A DNA stretch of 64,000 bases from Mercenaria mercenaria. Its lineage: Eukaryota > Mollusca > Bivalvia > Venerida > Veneridae. Both the position numbers and the translations under genes were made by a program. The DNA lies in the NCBI RefSeq assembly GCF_021730395.1, contig NC_069361.1:68085001-68149000 (forward strand), given 5' to 3'. A model generated the notes under the pieces. The model saw only the letters and a list, made by a program, of their open reading frames with translations, made no database searches and was not told the origin of the DNA. Positions 23,612-36,600 of this stretch are shown in pieces (position 1 is the stretch's first letter; every line of letters starts with the position of its first letter).

Positions 23612-25865
23612 GGTTATATTGCTGGTTGAATTGGGAGGGCTATATTTGCTGTTTGAATTAGGAGTAGGAGTGCAGTATCTATTGGTTAAGAGGTGGGGTT
23701 GGGGGAGGTTTGTGTTGGGAGGGCTATATTTGCCGTCTGAATCTGGAGAGCTATACTTGCTATTTGAATTATTTGGGCTATATTTGCTGGTTGGATTGGG
23801 TGGACTATAATTTACTGTTTGATTTGGATGGGCTGTATCTGCTGGATGTATTAGGAGGGCTATACTTGCTGGATGAATTGGGGTGGCTATATTTTTGGTT
23901 GAACTTGGATGGCTATATTTGCTGTTCGTGGTGGGAGGGTTATATCTGTTGTCTGAATTTGAGGGGCTATATTTGCTATTTGAATTGGGTGGGCTATATT
24001 TTCTGGTTGGATTGGGTGGACTATTTTTGCTGGTTGGATTGGGTGGCCTATATTTGCTGGTTGGATTGGGTGGACTATATTTGCTGTTTGAATTAGGTGG
24101 GCTATATTTGCTGGTTGGATTGGGTGGACTATATTTGCTGGTTGGATTGGGTGGACTATATTTGCTGTTTGAATTAGGTGGGCTATATTTGCTGGTGGGA
24201 TTGGGTGGACTATATTTGCTGTTTGAATTAGGTGGGCTATATTTGCTGGTTGGATTTGGTGGACTATATATGCTGTTTGAATTAGGTGGGCTATATTTGC
24301 TGTTTGAATTAGGTGGGCTATATTTGCTGGTTGTACTGGGTGGACTATATTTGGTGTTTGAATTAGGTGGGCTATATTTGCTGTTTGAATTAGGTTGGCT
24401 ATATTTGTTGGTTGGATTTGGTGGACTATATTTGCTGTTTGAATTAGGTGGGCTATATTTGCTGGTTGGATTGGGTGGACTATATTTGCTGGTTGGATTG
24501 GGTGGCCTATACTTGCTGTTTGATTTAGGTGGGCTATATTTGCTGGTGGGATTGGGTGGACTATATTTTCTGTTTGAATTGGATGGGCTATATTTGCTGG
24601 TTGGATTGGGTGGACTTTATTTGTTGGTTGCATTTGGAGGGCTGTATTTGCTGGTTTCATTTTAAGGGCTGTATTTGCTGGAAGGACTGGGAGGGCTGTA
24701 TTTGCTGGTTGCTTTGGGAGGGCTATATTTCTAGTTGCGTTGGGAGGGCTATATTTGCTGGTTGAATTAGGAGGGCAGAATCTATTGGTTGAATTAGGAT
24801 GGGGGGCTATATTTTTTGTTGAATTTGGAGGGCTTTTTGTCGTCTGAATTCGGAGAGCTATATTTGCTATTTGAATTGGGTGGGCTATATTTGCTAGTTG
24901 CGTTGGGTGGACTATATTTTCTGTTTGATTTGGATGTATTAGGAGGGCTATACTTGCTGGATGAATTGGGGTGGCTATATTTTTGGTTGAATTTGGAGGG
25001 CTATATTTGCTATTTGAATTGGGTGGGCTATATTTGCTGGTTGGATTGGGTGGCCTATATTTGCTATTTGAATTGGGTGGGCTATATTTGCTGGTTGGAT
25101 TGGGTGGCCTATATTTGCTATTTGAATTGGGTGGGCTATATTTGCTGGTTGGATTGGGTGGCCTATATTTGCTATTTGAATTGGGTGGGCTATATTTGCA
25201 GGTTGGATTGGGTGGCCTATATTTGCTGTTTGAATTAGGTGGGCTATATTTGCTGGTGGGATTGGGTGGACTATATTTGCTGTTTGAATTGGATGGGCTA
25301 TATTTGCTGGTTGGATTGGGTGGACTATATTTGTTGCTTGCATTTGGAGGGCTGTATTTGTTGGTATCATTTTAAGGGTTGTATTTCTGATTGCATTGGG
25401 ATGGCTGTATTTGCTGGTTGCATTGGGAGAGATACATTTGCTGGTTGCATTGGGAGGGCTATATTTCTGGTTGCGTTGGGAGGGCTTTATTTGCTGGTTG
25501 CATTGGGAGGGTTATATTTGCTGGTTGCATTGGGAGGGCTGTATTTCCTGGTTGCATTGGAAGAGCTGTATTTGCTGGTTGCATTGGGAGGGTTATATTT
25601 GCTGGTTGCTTTGGGAGGGCTGTTTTTGCTGGTTGCATTGGAAGGGCTATATTTGCTGGTTGTATTGGGAGGGGATCTATTTGCTGGTTGCATTGGGAGG
25701 GCTATATTTCTGGTTGCATTGGTAGGGCTGTCTTTGCTGGTTGCATTTGGAGCGCCATAATTGCTGGTTGTTCTGGGAGGGCTACATTTTCTTTTTGAGT
25801 TTGGACAGCTATATTTGCAGGTAAATTTAGCAGGGTTATATCTGCAGATTGAATTAGGAGGGTTT
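23612..25865 (+). repeat. 27-bp minisatellite, about 80 copies
   Basis: The unit is 'ggtgggctatatttgctgg' plus 'ttggattg', 27 bp, with alternating variants ('tttgaatta', 'ttggattgg') giving a 54-bp higher order in places. From about 25380 it shifts to a 'gttgcattgggagggctat' type. Because 27 is a multiple of three, long frames stay open in several registers on both strands (for example 260 codons at 23883-24665). Their product is a bare GLYLLVGLG-type repeat with no start context, splice context or domain, so I do not call a gene. The plus strand is strongly G/T over C/A. Confidence 0.9.
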
Positions 25866-27484
25866 TGTTTGAAACAGTATAAAGGTGTATATTAACAGAA
25901 AGAGTAAATACAAACTCAAAGATGTTTTAAGAAAATATTAGTCTTTATAAAATAGCTGTTCTTTTGTGATATATTTGTTTTTGTTTTGATTCTTGCAATA
26001 CATTGTACCAATGATGATATAAAATATTTTAGTATTGTATTTAAATTTGCCAGCGGTACATTTCTACAAAATTGCTGAGCTATAATTATTAAGCTTATTT
26101 CCTTTAGTAATTAGGAAGAAACACCGCATTTTCAGACATATAATGATGTAAGGCAACACCTAAATTGCCAAACACGAACATTTCAGTGTCTCATTGCTTA
26201 CATAAAATCATACAAATTCGATATCAAATTTCACTCTAGTATAACGATATACATGTATAGTGTAATTTTAGGTAATATTAGAATAAATGATCAGTAGTTA
26301 ATACATTTTGGTAGTAATTATATCCCGGAAATTATACTTATAAGTAAAAGATAGGAGTTATTAAAGTATTTACACCTCATAAAAGCGAAAGGGCATGACT
26401 CAACAGAAAATTTCAACAAAGAGTCAATACCATATTATGCAATGCAAAATATGGGCAGCATAACAGAAAATTTTCGGCGAACAGTGGAATTAGGTCATCG
26501 TTGGCGGCAAAAGTACATTGGTACAGTACATGAGAGCCTTTCAGCACAAAAATACCTTTTCATTATGAGATCATTTTTGCAACTTTATATCAGAGACTAC
26601 TTCCCGCAGTTCTGGGTGAAATGTAATAGTAAATTCCCTTTAATACGTACTTTGGTGATTTGCAAATGTCAAAATGCAGAAAACACGACATTCTTAGAGC
26701 ATTCCATATCTTGCCAATCAAGCAAGACATCGTTGACAGAACAGAATGATAGTTTTCCAGAGTAAACTGACTGATCACAGTGGTTAATCGTTATAACATA
26801 TATATAAAAGAGTACATAAAAACAGCGGAGTCGAATACTGTGGCGTCCCGTTATAACCATCGCCACATATTGGGAGCTCAAAAAAGCGAACGAACTATAT
26901 TACGATACTGAACAGTCGGAATAACAACGATGGTGAAATGTCGAAACCACGATGTTGAAAACATGAAACTACGATGAAGTTAATAGAAGTCCAATTTATA
27001 TCTGACTGTGACAGATTTAGAGATTTTCAAAAAATAAGGGATCTTGGCAGCTTATGTCATCATGGTATGATGCTTGTACTATTTTATTTGTTTTACGTCA
27101 TAGAATATGCTTTAGTTTTATTTAGTTAACCTTTAGTCTGCTTGTGGCAAGTGCTTTTGCTTTTGCGACCAGTACAGACTAAGACCAGCTTGCAAGAATC
27201 ATATGGTCTGCATTGTTCGCTGTTTAGTTAAACACCCCTTTGAATAATAAGTGGCACTGCCCATACTGACTGAATGATGGAACAGTCCGTTTTAGAAATT
27301 TAACAGGGTAAAGTTTAAATAATCATATTAACGCTTTTTCTAGTCTGAACTTCATCAGAAAAATTGGAACTTTTGAAATGATATGAAGTACGTTTTTCAG
27401 TCTCACTATTTTCTACTTGATATTCCATTAACAGGATCGCATTTTTTTTAAAATCAGAAATAGATAATTTGGGATTAAATATAC
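25866..27484. other. Intergenic, nothing recognised
   Basis: A 107-codon open frame at 26442-26765 (+) has no recognisable motif and overlaps two antisense frames. I leave it as chance. Confidence 0.35.
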
Positions 27485-27489
27485 AGTGG

Positions 27490-27800
27490 ATACGATTGCA
27501 TAATGTTATTAGGAAAAATAACTTTCACGACCGCAAAATATTACCTTGAATAGATAAATTTGATATGTTTGCGAATCGATATACCCTAAAAACGATCGCA
27601 AATTGTTATCAGGAATAGATAGATTTGCGGTTCGATATACCATGAACATGATGATAAACTATTACTAGGAATATAGATAACTTTGCAGTTCAATATACCA
27701 TGAACACGGTCGCAAACTATCATTAGGAATAGATCATTTGCGGTTCGATACACCATGAACATGATTGCAAACTATCAGGAATAGATAATAGTATACTTTT
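27490..27800 (+). repeat. Tandem repeat, about 62 bp unit, 4-5 copies
   Basis: 'tttgcggttcgatatacca' followed by 'tgaacatgat' and 'gcaaactat...aggaatagat' recurs at about 27565, 27623, 27682 and 27735, with drift between copies. Confidence 0.75.
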
Positions 27801-28464
27801 GATAATAATATGCCAGTAGTCTTAGCTCCTATTAGAGAAGATATACTTCCAAATACTTTACTGCAGGTAACGTTTTGGATTGCAGTAATGTTTTTTTTCT
27901 CGGTAATCTATAACTTTTACCGAAATATGAGAAAGACAAGCAATGAGACAACAGTCTAAGATATCACAGAATAAAAAAAAGCTTTCTTTTTTTTTCAAAA
28001 TAATTCTAACGTTAAAAACAAAATTTTATTTTTTATATTCAGTTTTGAATTTGGCATTACTGGTACAATTTGGTATATACTGATTTAGCTCTATAGATAC
28101 ATACATAGAGCTCCGAATTTGGCTACCCCTTTTTAGTGTCAGTCAAAAGGAAGCATGCTAATACATGCGGTCAGCTGTAAAGACGAAAGTACTAAGCTAA
28201 CCTTAGAAAATTAAGTGACATCTCTGGTCATTTGACAGCGAATTGTTTCATCTAGAAACCTGTATATTATAAATAGCTTTTCGAATTCTTGATTTAAACA
28301 AGAGCAAGCAACTTGTTACAACGGCCAGTATTCCAACAAAGAAACCTCGTGCCATTTTACGGTATAACAGGTGGTAATAAATTGCTCAAAATGAAAGTGT
28401 TTGTTCACAAGATGCAATTATTTGCAAGACATTCTGTTGAAGCTAAATCATTTGTTCATTGTTT

Positions 28465-28790
28465 TTTCTCATTAGTGGTGAAGGAATTATAATTTATCTT
28501 AAATTTATGCCACAAACTAATTTCTTATGGGAATCAGTTAATATTGTCAGTATCTTCAATCGAAAGTCGTGTAGTAAACAGCTATGTAGACAATTATCCT
28601 GGGGAATTATCATTTGTCTTAGCTTTGGGTCTCACTTTAATATCATTTCTATGGGGAGCAATACATATCGTTTCTTCAGTCGAAATTGTAGATATAACAT
28701 TATCCTTGAGAATCATAATATGTCTTAAATCTAGGCCACACATGAATCACATTTCTATGGGGAGCAATTAATATTGTATGTTTCGTGTGT
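28465..28790 (+). repeat. Tandem repeat, about 115 bp unit, 3 imperfect copies
   Basis: 'atttctatggggagcaat' at 28645 and 28749 (and 'tttcttatgggaatcagtt' at 28519), each followed by 'atattgt' or 'atatcgt' and 'ttcagtcgaaa'-like text. Overlapping open frames here are repeat translation. Confidence 0.65.
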
Positions 28791-29059
28791 ATATATGAAC
28801 AACACAAGAAATTGCAATATGCATTCATTAAGACCAGATTGTTTTGGGATTTCTTTCTCTTTGATATTATTTCTCAAGATACTGTATAGTGGAAATCTTT
28901 AAAAAAAGTCCCTAGGCCAAAAATTCAAAACGGTATTGGCATCTACAGGTAAGATTTAGAAAACAGCTTAAATTACATAATTTTGAAGAGTATGATAAAT
29001 TTGACAGAGATGGCCTTAAATGACACATTTTACGATACGGCAGCCTTATGTTTTATTTA

Positions 29060-32000
29060 TTAGCTCACCTGAGCACGAATTGCTCAAGGGATATTTGGTA
29101 TGTAGCATCATTTAATAGTCCTCTACCATGTTTGTTCTAATTATCTCCCCTTGGGTCAAATATGGCCCCGCCCTGGGGTTCCCATGTTTATTATAGACTT
29201 ACATAGGGAAACACTTTTAAAATCTTCTTGTCTTAAATCACAAGGCCCAGGGCTTTGATATTTTGTATGTAGCATCATCTAGTAGTCACCTACCAATATT
29301 GTTCAAAATATCATCCTAGGGTCAAATATGGCCCCGCTCAGGCCAGGGACACATGGTTTATATAGACTTGTATAGATAAAAAACCCTTTAAAAGTCTTGT
29401 TGTCTTAAACTGGAAGGCCCAGGCTTTTGATATTTGTTATGTTACATTGCCTAGTGGTCCTCTACCAAGATTATTCAAATATGCCCCTATGTTGAAAAGA
29501 GGCCCCACCCAGGGGAGTTCGGGGAGTGTTCCAAGTTAAACATAGACTTATATAGGAAAAATCTTCTTTTCTGAATGTTCAAGGTCTAGGCCTTTGATAT
29601 TTGGTATTTATCATTGCCTAGTTGATCTCTAAGAAGATTGTTCGCATTATGCCCCTGAAGAAAAAATGAGGCCCCGCCCCGGGAGTCACTTGTTATATGT
29701 ATAAGTCATAAGCTTTTTAGGAAAAAAATACTTAAAAGTCATCAGATCTTACTTCCTAGACTGTTTGATAATAATTACCTGATGATCCCAAGATATTAAG
29801 GATCACTTGACCTTGACCTACTGACCTACTTTCTTATTTTTTGAAGATACAGCCTTGAAATTTGGATGACATGTCCAGTTTTGCACACAGATCTTAATAC
29901 CGACATTCAATGACCATGAATGTGACCTACTGACTTACTTTCTTGTTTTTTTTAAAGATACGGCATTGAAATATGGATGACATGTAAAGTTTTGCACACC
30001 GATCTGAAAACTGATTTTCAGTGACCTTGAATATGACCTACTGACCTACTTACTTGTTTTTTCAAGATACAGCCTTGCAATTTGGATGACATGTACAGTT
30101 TTGTACACCGATCTGAAAACTGATTTTCAGTAACCCTGAATGTGACCTACTGACCCGCATTCTTGGTTTTTAAGATACAGCTTTGAAATTTGGATGTCAT
30201 GTACAGTTTTGCACACCGATCTGAAAACTGACTTTCAGTGACCAAGAATGTGACCTACTTTCTTGTTTTTAGCTCACCTGAGCAATGCTCATGTGAGTTT
30301 TTCTGATCACCCGATGTCCGGCGTCTGTCGTCTGTCTGTCTGTCGTCTGTCAACATTTAGCTTGTGTATGCGATAGAGGCTGTAATTTTCAACTGATCTT
30401 CATAAAATTTAGTCAGAATGATCACCTTAATGAAATCTAGGCTGAGTTTGAAAATGGGTTATCTCGGGTCAAAAACTAGGTCACTAGGTCAAATCAAAGA
30501 AAAACCTTGTGTATGCGATAGAGGCTGTATTTTTCAATTAATCTTCATGAATATTGGTCAGAATGATAACCTTTATGAAATCTAGGTCGAGCTTGAAAAT
30601 GGGTCATCTGGGTCAAAAACTAGGTCACTAGGTCAAATCAAAGAAAAGCCTTGTGTATGCGATAGAGGCTGTATTTTTCAGTTGATCTTCAAGAATATTG
30701 GTCATAATAATTGCATTGATGAAATCTAGGCCGAGTTAGAAAATGGGTTATCTCGTGTCAAAAACTAGGTCACTAGGTCAAATCAAAGAAAAACCTTATG
30801 TATGCGATAGAGGCTGTATTTTTCAATTAATCTTCATGAATATTGGTCAGAATGATTGCCTTGATAAAATCTAGGCCGAGTTTGAAAATGGGTCATCTTG
30901 GATCAAAAACTAGGTCACTAGGTCAAATCAAAGAAAGTTTTGTGTATGCAATAGAGGCTATATTTTTCAATTGATCTTTCTGAAATTAAGTCAGAATGAT
31001 TGCCTTGATAAAATCTAGGTTGAGTTTGAATATGGATCATCTGAGGTCAAAAACTAGGTCACTATGTCAAATTAAAGAAAAACCTTATGTATGCGATAGA
31101 GGCTGTATTTTTTAATTGATCTTCATTAAATTTCCTCAGAATGATTGCCTTGATAAAATCTACATTGAGTTAGATTATGACTCATTGGACTAAAAAAGTA
31201 GGTCACTAGGTCAAATGAAAGAAAACTCTTCCGTATGCGATAGAGGCTGTATTTTTCAATTAATCTTCATGAAATTTGATCAGAATGATTGCCTTGATGA
31301 AATCTAGGTCACGTTCAAATATGGGTCATCTGGGTCAAAAAGTAGGCCACTAGGTTAAATCAAAGAAAAACTTTGTGTATGCGATAGAGGCTGTATTTTT
31401 CAACTGATCTTCATGAAATTTTGTCAGAATGATAGCCTTGATAAAATCTAGGTCAAATTTGAAAATGGGTCATCTCGGGTCAAAAACTAGGTCACTAGGT
31501 CAAATCAAAGAAAAGCCTTGTGTATGCGATAGAGGCTGTATTTTTCAATTGTTCTTCATGAATATTGGTCAGAATGATTGCATTGATGAAGTCAAAGTGA
31601 AGTTCGAATATGGATAGTCTGGGATCAAAAACTAGGTCACTAGGTCAAATAAAAACAAAAACCTTGTGTATGCGATAGAGGCTGTATATTTCAATTGATC
31701 TTCATGAAATTTGGTCAGAATGATAGCCTTGATGAAATATAGGTCAAGTTGGAATATTGGTCATCTGGGGTCAAAATCTAAGTCACTAGATCAAATCAAA
31801 GAAAATACTTATTTATACTCTAGATTTTTGCTCCAATTTTAATGATAATTGGTTAGAATATTTTTTCCATGAAATCATTAGGTCAAATATGTTTGCACTG
31901 TTATGGTGTGTTTCTCAGGTGAGCGACCTAGGGCCATCTTGGCCCTCTTATTTAAGATAAAGCCATGAAATTCAGATGACATGTTCAGTTTTGCACACCG

Positions 32001-32548
32001 ATCTTGAAACAGACTTTCAGTGACCATTGATATGACCTACTAACCTACTTTCTTGTATAGGAAAAAATTTAAAAATCTTCTTGCCTGAAACTGCAGGGCC
32101 TAGGCTTTTGATATTTTGTGTGGTGCATTGCCTTGTAGTCCTCTAACAAAATTGTTCAAATTATGCCCCTGGAGTGAAAAGAGGCCCTGCCCTGGGGGTC
32201 CCATATTAAACATAGACTTATATAGGGAAGAAATATAAAAATCTTCTTGTCTGTTAGACCTTTGATATTTGGTAAGTAGCATTGCCTAGTGGATCTCAAA
32301 CAAGATTATTAAAATTATGCCCCTGCGGTGAAAAGAGGCCCCTGCCCGGGGGTCACTTGTTATATGAATTATATATGAATAAATACTGATGACATGTACA
32401 GTTTTGCACACCGACCTTAAAACTGACTTTCAGTGACCACGAATGTGACCTACTGACATACTTTCTAATATTTTAGCATGAGTTTGCCAATTTAAACATG
32501 TGGCTGATATTACTAAGGTGAGCGATTCAGAGTCATCATGACCCAGTT
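29060..32548 (+). mobile_element. Outer array element carrying a nested element
   Basis: Begins with 'tagctcacctgagca' and a hairpin (TGAGCA...TGCTCA) and ends with 'gtgagcgattcagagtcatc' plus 'atgaccc' (32519-32548). It holds two internal arrays. The first is ~165 bp units around 'tttgatatttggtatgtagc' (29085-29800, resuming 32100-32370). The second is ~115 bp units around 'acagttttgcacaccgatct' (29810-30268, resuming 31955-32060 and 32385-32470). A second element, 30271-31949, sits inside it. Confidence 0.75.
30271..31949 (+). mobile_element. Inner array element nested in 29060-32548
   Basis: Starts 'agctcacctgagcaatgctc' (hairpin), then a 'gtctgtcgtctgtctgtctg' tract (30321-30350). About ten ~145 bp monomers follow ('gtatgcgatagaggctgtat', 'caaaaactaggtcactaggt'). 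It ends 'gtgagcgacctagggccatc' and 'ttggccct', a hairpin (31919-31948). Both sides abut the ~115 bp array of the outer element at a T-rich site, so it inserted later. Confidence 0.8.
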
Positions 32549-32559
32549 GATTGCCATTC

Positions 32560-33320
32560 ATGGTTCAATCTGGCTTGACTGATATACTCAGGGCTCACAC
32601 TGGCCTCCAAAAACAATAATGGCCTACTTGACATAATTGTTTCAAGCAAAGTAAATATTTGTCTCTTTCCATTTTATTTATCTAAAATAACATATATTCA
32701 AAACAGATGGCAAACATTTTTATTCTTTAATGCTTTTACTATTGAGATTTTGGACAAAACAACTGAATATTTTTTTTTAGAATTAAACAGAATACAAAGT
32801 AACAAAGATGTTAAGTATATTGACAAAATGTCAGAAATTTTTTTCAATCCACTGACATATTGTGAAATACTTCCAGATGCTCCTGTTTTCGTCCTCAAAA
32901 GTTATCTTCCTCTGCTAGTTATCTGTAAAGAAAATGGTTAGAACCCATTTCAAAAGTTATTCATTTCGTTGTGTATATAATAAACATACATGTAAAAAAT
33001 ATTAGAATGATTTGCAATTTTAGCACACAGCTAATGTTAATATGAAAGTAAGAAACTATTTTTTTTTAACAGTAGACTATATATATATAAAATGTTACTA
33101 CTGATTTATGAGGCATGAAAACAGAGAATTGAGTATATATATGCAAATGTTGAACCAGTACGAATGTGTAGTACAATTCGGGCTCGTATATAAAGCAGCG
33201 TCGAGGTTAGTGGACTTGCTGTCACAGTGGCATATACCTGTTCGTTTGTACTGCTAGGCGCTTTGCCGTAATTGGTCTGGTATATTGTGGTGGTGATTTA
33301 GTTCGTACAAATTCTCTCTA

Positions 33321-33353
<33 letters not shown>

Positions 33354-33434
33354 GCATCTGATTTTGTTGAGTCAGTTGGCTATTTTGACCACCTTCAAAA
33401 CAACTGATGGGTCTGGCATGACAAAATAAGTTAC
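32560..33434 (-). other. 3' flank of gene B
   Basis: Minus-strand AATAAA hexamers at 32724-32719 and 32678-32673 lie 710-760 nt past the gene B stop. They could end its 3' UTR. A (ta)n tract runs at 33324-33352. 'tatataaa' at 33188 is on the plus strand and has no gene after it. Confidence 0.4.
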
Positions 33435-33658
33435 CTAAAAAACTATTTTAGCATCCTTTTCACAGATATATAGAAGTCGGTAGTCACAGTTTTCATCGTA
33501 CCAAGCCTGGTAATCAAAGATAAAGGAGTAAACACAGTCATCACCAGGGCGCTGGGAACGATCAGTAAGCAGATCTAAAGACATTGAGTCCCCTGAATAA
33601 TGCCATACAAAGTCGCCCTCAGTCTTTATATCATTCAGTCCAATCCAGAAATAGTCAT
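33435..33658 (-). CDS. Gene B exon: C-terminal half of lectin domain
   Basis: Acceptor '...ttgaag' (weak pyrimidine tract but in the required phase). It reads (Y)DYFWIGLNDIKTEGDFVW, then a long loop with DRSQRPGDDCVYSF, then WYDENCDYRLLYICEKDAKI and VF, TAG at 33435. In place of EPN/QPD the loop has QRPGDD and in place of WND it has WYD, so classical Ca2+-sugar binding is doubtful. Confidence 0.9.
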
Positions 33659-36600
33659 CTTCAAAATTCAATCAGATAATAAACTTATAATTTACAAAAA
33701 TATAATTGTAAGGTTTATCACTACTGCAGTAATTATGATAAAACATATATTATCAAACTATGTTATTGTTGTTTGTGCTCACTTTGCTTTTTAGGAAAGA
33801 TCTATATATTACAATGTATATCTGATCAAAAGAACATCATAATGGATGAAGGTGTTCCCTTGAGTTTCAGAACTCCGATAGGTTACACTTGTGGTAGAGA
33901 GTCATAATAACCTTACCATGGGAATTTTACGCTCAGGTGAGCTAAAACCAAGCATTATATAAAGCGATATAAACACAAAGTCATTTAACAGAACCAATTT
34001 TGATTTCTGTCAGTATTTAAAACCTAGACTTTTATATTTTGTATACATCCACAGATCAGAGAAGGCTCATACACTGAGATACCCAACTTAACATTAAAAC
34101 CTATTTACCTCCTCCCACATACACATACAACCATCCCCAGTCTTTTGTCTTTTATAATACATTCCCAACCAAATAGCTGTGGCAAATACTATTTATAACA
34201 GCAATTAGACTGTCTTACTTACATGGAATAGCTATCGAAGACGTAAAAATCACTTCTTGTCCACTCTGGATCTCTACAAGATATCCACCCATTTCATTGC
34301 AGGCAGCCTGATAATAATTAAGTGATAAGTTTGATTATCTTTGAAAATTGCATATTATTCATTTCATGATTTTATGTCATTTGTGTTGTTTTTTTCGTGT
34401 GCGTAAAATTAGCCAGAGCAGCCAGAGTAGCCAGAGTTCAGCCAGAGTTCAGCCAGAGTTTAGCCAGACTAGCCAGAGAAGCCAGAACTCTGGTTACTCT
34501 GGCTAGCTAGAGTTTAGCCAGAGTAGTCAGAGTTCAGCCAGAGAAGTCATAACTCTGGTTACTCTGGCTGACCAGAGTAGCCAGAGTTCAGCCAGAGTAG
34601 CCAGAACTCTGGTTACTTAGGTTGGCCAGAGTAACCAGAGTTTCTAGGATTTTAACATGTTTTTGCTACTCTGTCAGCCAGACTAGCCAGAGTAACCAGG
34701 TCCCATGTTCACAAAAGTTTTTCAGTCTTAGCTGAATTTGATTATGAAATCTAATAATTGAGCCGTGCCATGAGAAAACAAACACAGTGGCTTTGTGACC
34801 AGCATGGATCCAGACCAGCCTGCCCATCTGCGCAGTCTGGTCAGGATCCATGCTGGTCGCTTTTAAAGCGTATTGGACTTGGAGAAACTGTTAGTGAACA
34901 GCACGGATCCTGACCAGCCTGCGCGGATGTGCAGGCTGGTCTGGATCCATTCTGGTCTCAAACCCACTATGTTTGTTTTCTCATGGTGCGTCTCATATAT
35001 CATTTCTATATATCTAAATAGCACGTTTAAAACTGAATTTCAAGTTAATAACCAATTTCAAGTGGCTATTAAGAGTAGCCAGAGTAGCCAGAACTCTGAT
35101 CACTATGGCTGGCCAGAGTAGCCAGAGTTCAGCCAGAGTTTAGCCAGAGTAGCCAGTGTTCAGCCAGAGAAGCCAGAATTCCGGTTACTCTGACCAGAGT
35201 AGCCAAAACATGTTAAGATCCTAGAAACTCTGGAGCAAATGATATTCTGGTGACTCGGTGACTCGGTGACTCGGGCTACTGTGGCTACTTTGGCTGACCA
35301 GAGTAGCCAGAACATGTTAAAAATCTAGAAACTCTGCCTACTCTGGTTGAATTCTGGCTACTCTGGCCAGCCAGAGTAACCAGAGGTCTGGATACTGGAT
35401 GAACTCTGGCTACTCTTGGTGAACTCTGGCTACTCTGGCCAGCCAGAGTAACAAGAGTTCTGGCTACTCTTGCTGAACCCTGGCTACTCTGGCCAGCCAG
35501 AGTAACCAGAGTTATGACTTCTCTGGCTGAACTCTGGCTACTCTGGCCAGCCAGAATAACCAGAGTTATGACTTCTCTGGCTGAACTCTGGCTACTCTGG
35601 CCAGCCAGAATAACCAGAGTTCTGACTTCTCTGGCTAAACTCTGGTTGAACTCTGGCTACTCTGGTTAAACTCTGGCTGAACTCCGGCTGAACTCTGGCT
35701 ACTCTGGCTGCTCCGGCTAATTTCACGCACATTGTTTTTTCTTCAAGATATAACGACATCAATGAAATCTCTAATAAATGTAAACTTGAGCTGCTTTTGA
35801 GAAAGCCAACAACTGCCTAATCATTTAGTGATTCAAAGTGGTTTGGTGGTTCCGATCAGTAATTTTTGGTAGGTCTAGATGGTTTGGATGAATGGTTTGA
35901 ATCAGTAATTCATGGATCATAATTCAAAAGTGCCTGGACCAATTTGGCTAGTTATCCAACTTGGCCGAGGACTTACTGGGAAACACATTTTGTTAAAGTT
36001 TGGTAAAGATCAGATGAGAAATGTTCGACTAAGAGTGCGGACAAGATTTGTGACAGACGCACAGGAATAAATCAATATGTCTGCCTCACCAATGTGTGGT
36101 GGGAGATATAATTAGGGCACAATATATAGACAGATGTCCATTTTCGGTGAACTGGTCTTATAACCCAACATTCAGAAGTTCTCACTTCAAGTAATGCCTT
36201 CACACTGCAAATTGATCTGCATACATAACAATTATAACCATTCTGAGTGGAACTACATTGTCCAATTTTATAAAGAAGGTCTTAAATTTCTTCGAAGTAA
36301 AAAATATTCATATAGTTCTTGTCTTAGGCACCACCTCTGAAATGTAATTGACCCTTTTTTTCAACTTGCCTCCAACAAAGAGAGGGAATCAATTTTTATA
36401 TGCTATGATTCATAAAAGCTGTAACAGTGGTATCTGAAGTCCCATCAGCTGAGTCTGCTCAATGGATTTCTCAAGCCAAGCATTATTCTATGTCATATAC
36501 TTTTCGACTTATGAGATCACAAACAAAATTCCAGTATTTTGGCTATATCAAGGGCCATAACTCTGTAATAAGCATTAAATTTCTCAAGAAGAGTACCAAG

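Noticed and set aside
23883-24665. 260-codon open frame (GLYLLVGLG repeats) as a silk- or membrane-like protein
   Set aside because: It is a 27-bp minisatellite open on both strands, with no start, splice or domain context.
26442-26765. 107-codon plus-strand frame
   Set aside because: No motif, overlapping antisense frames, no splice or polyA context; chance-sized for this length of AT-rich DNA.
33186-33260. TATA-box promoter on the plus strand
   Set aside because: 'tatataaa' lies in an AT-rich flank with a (ta)n tract and no plus-strand gene follows.
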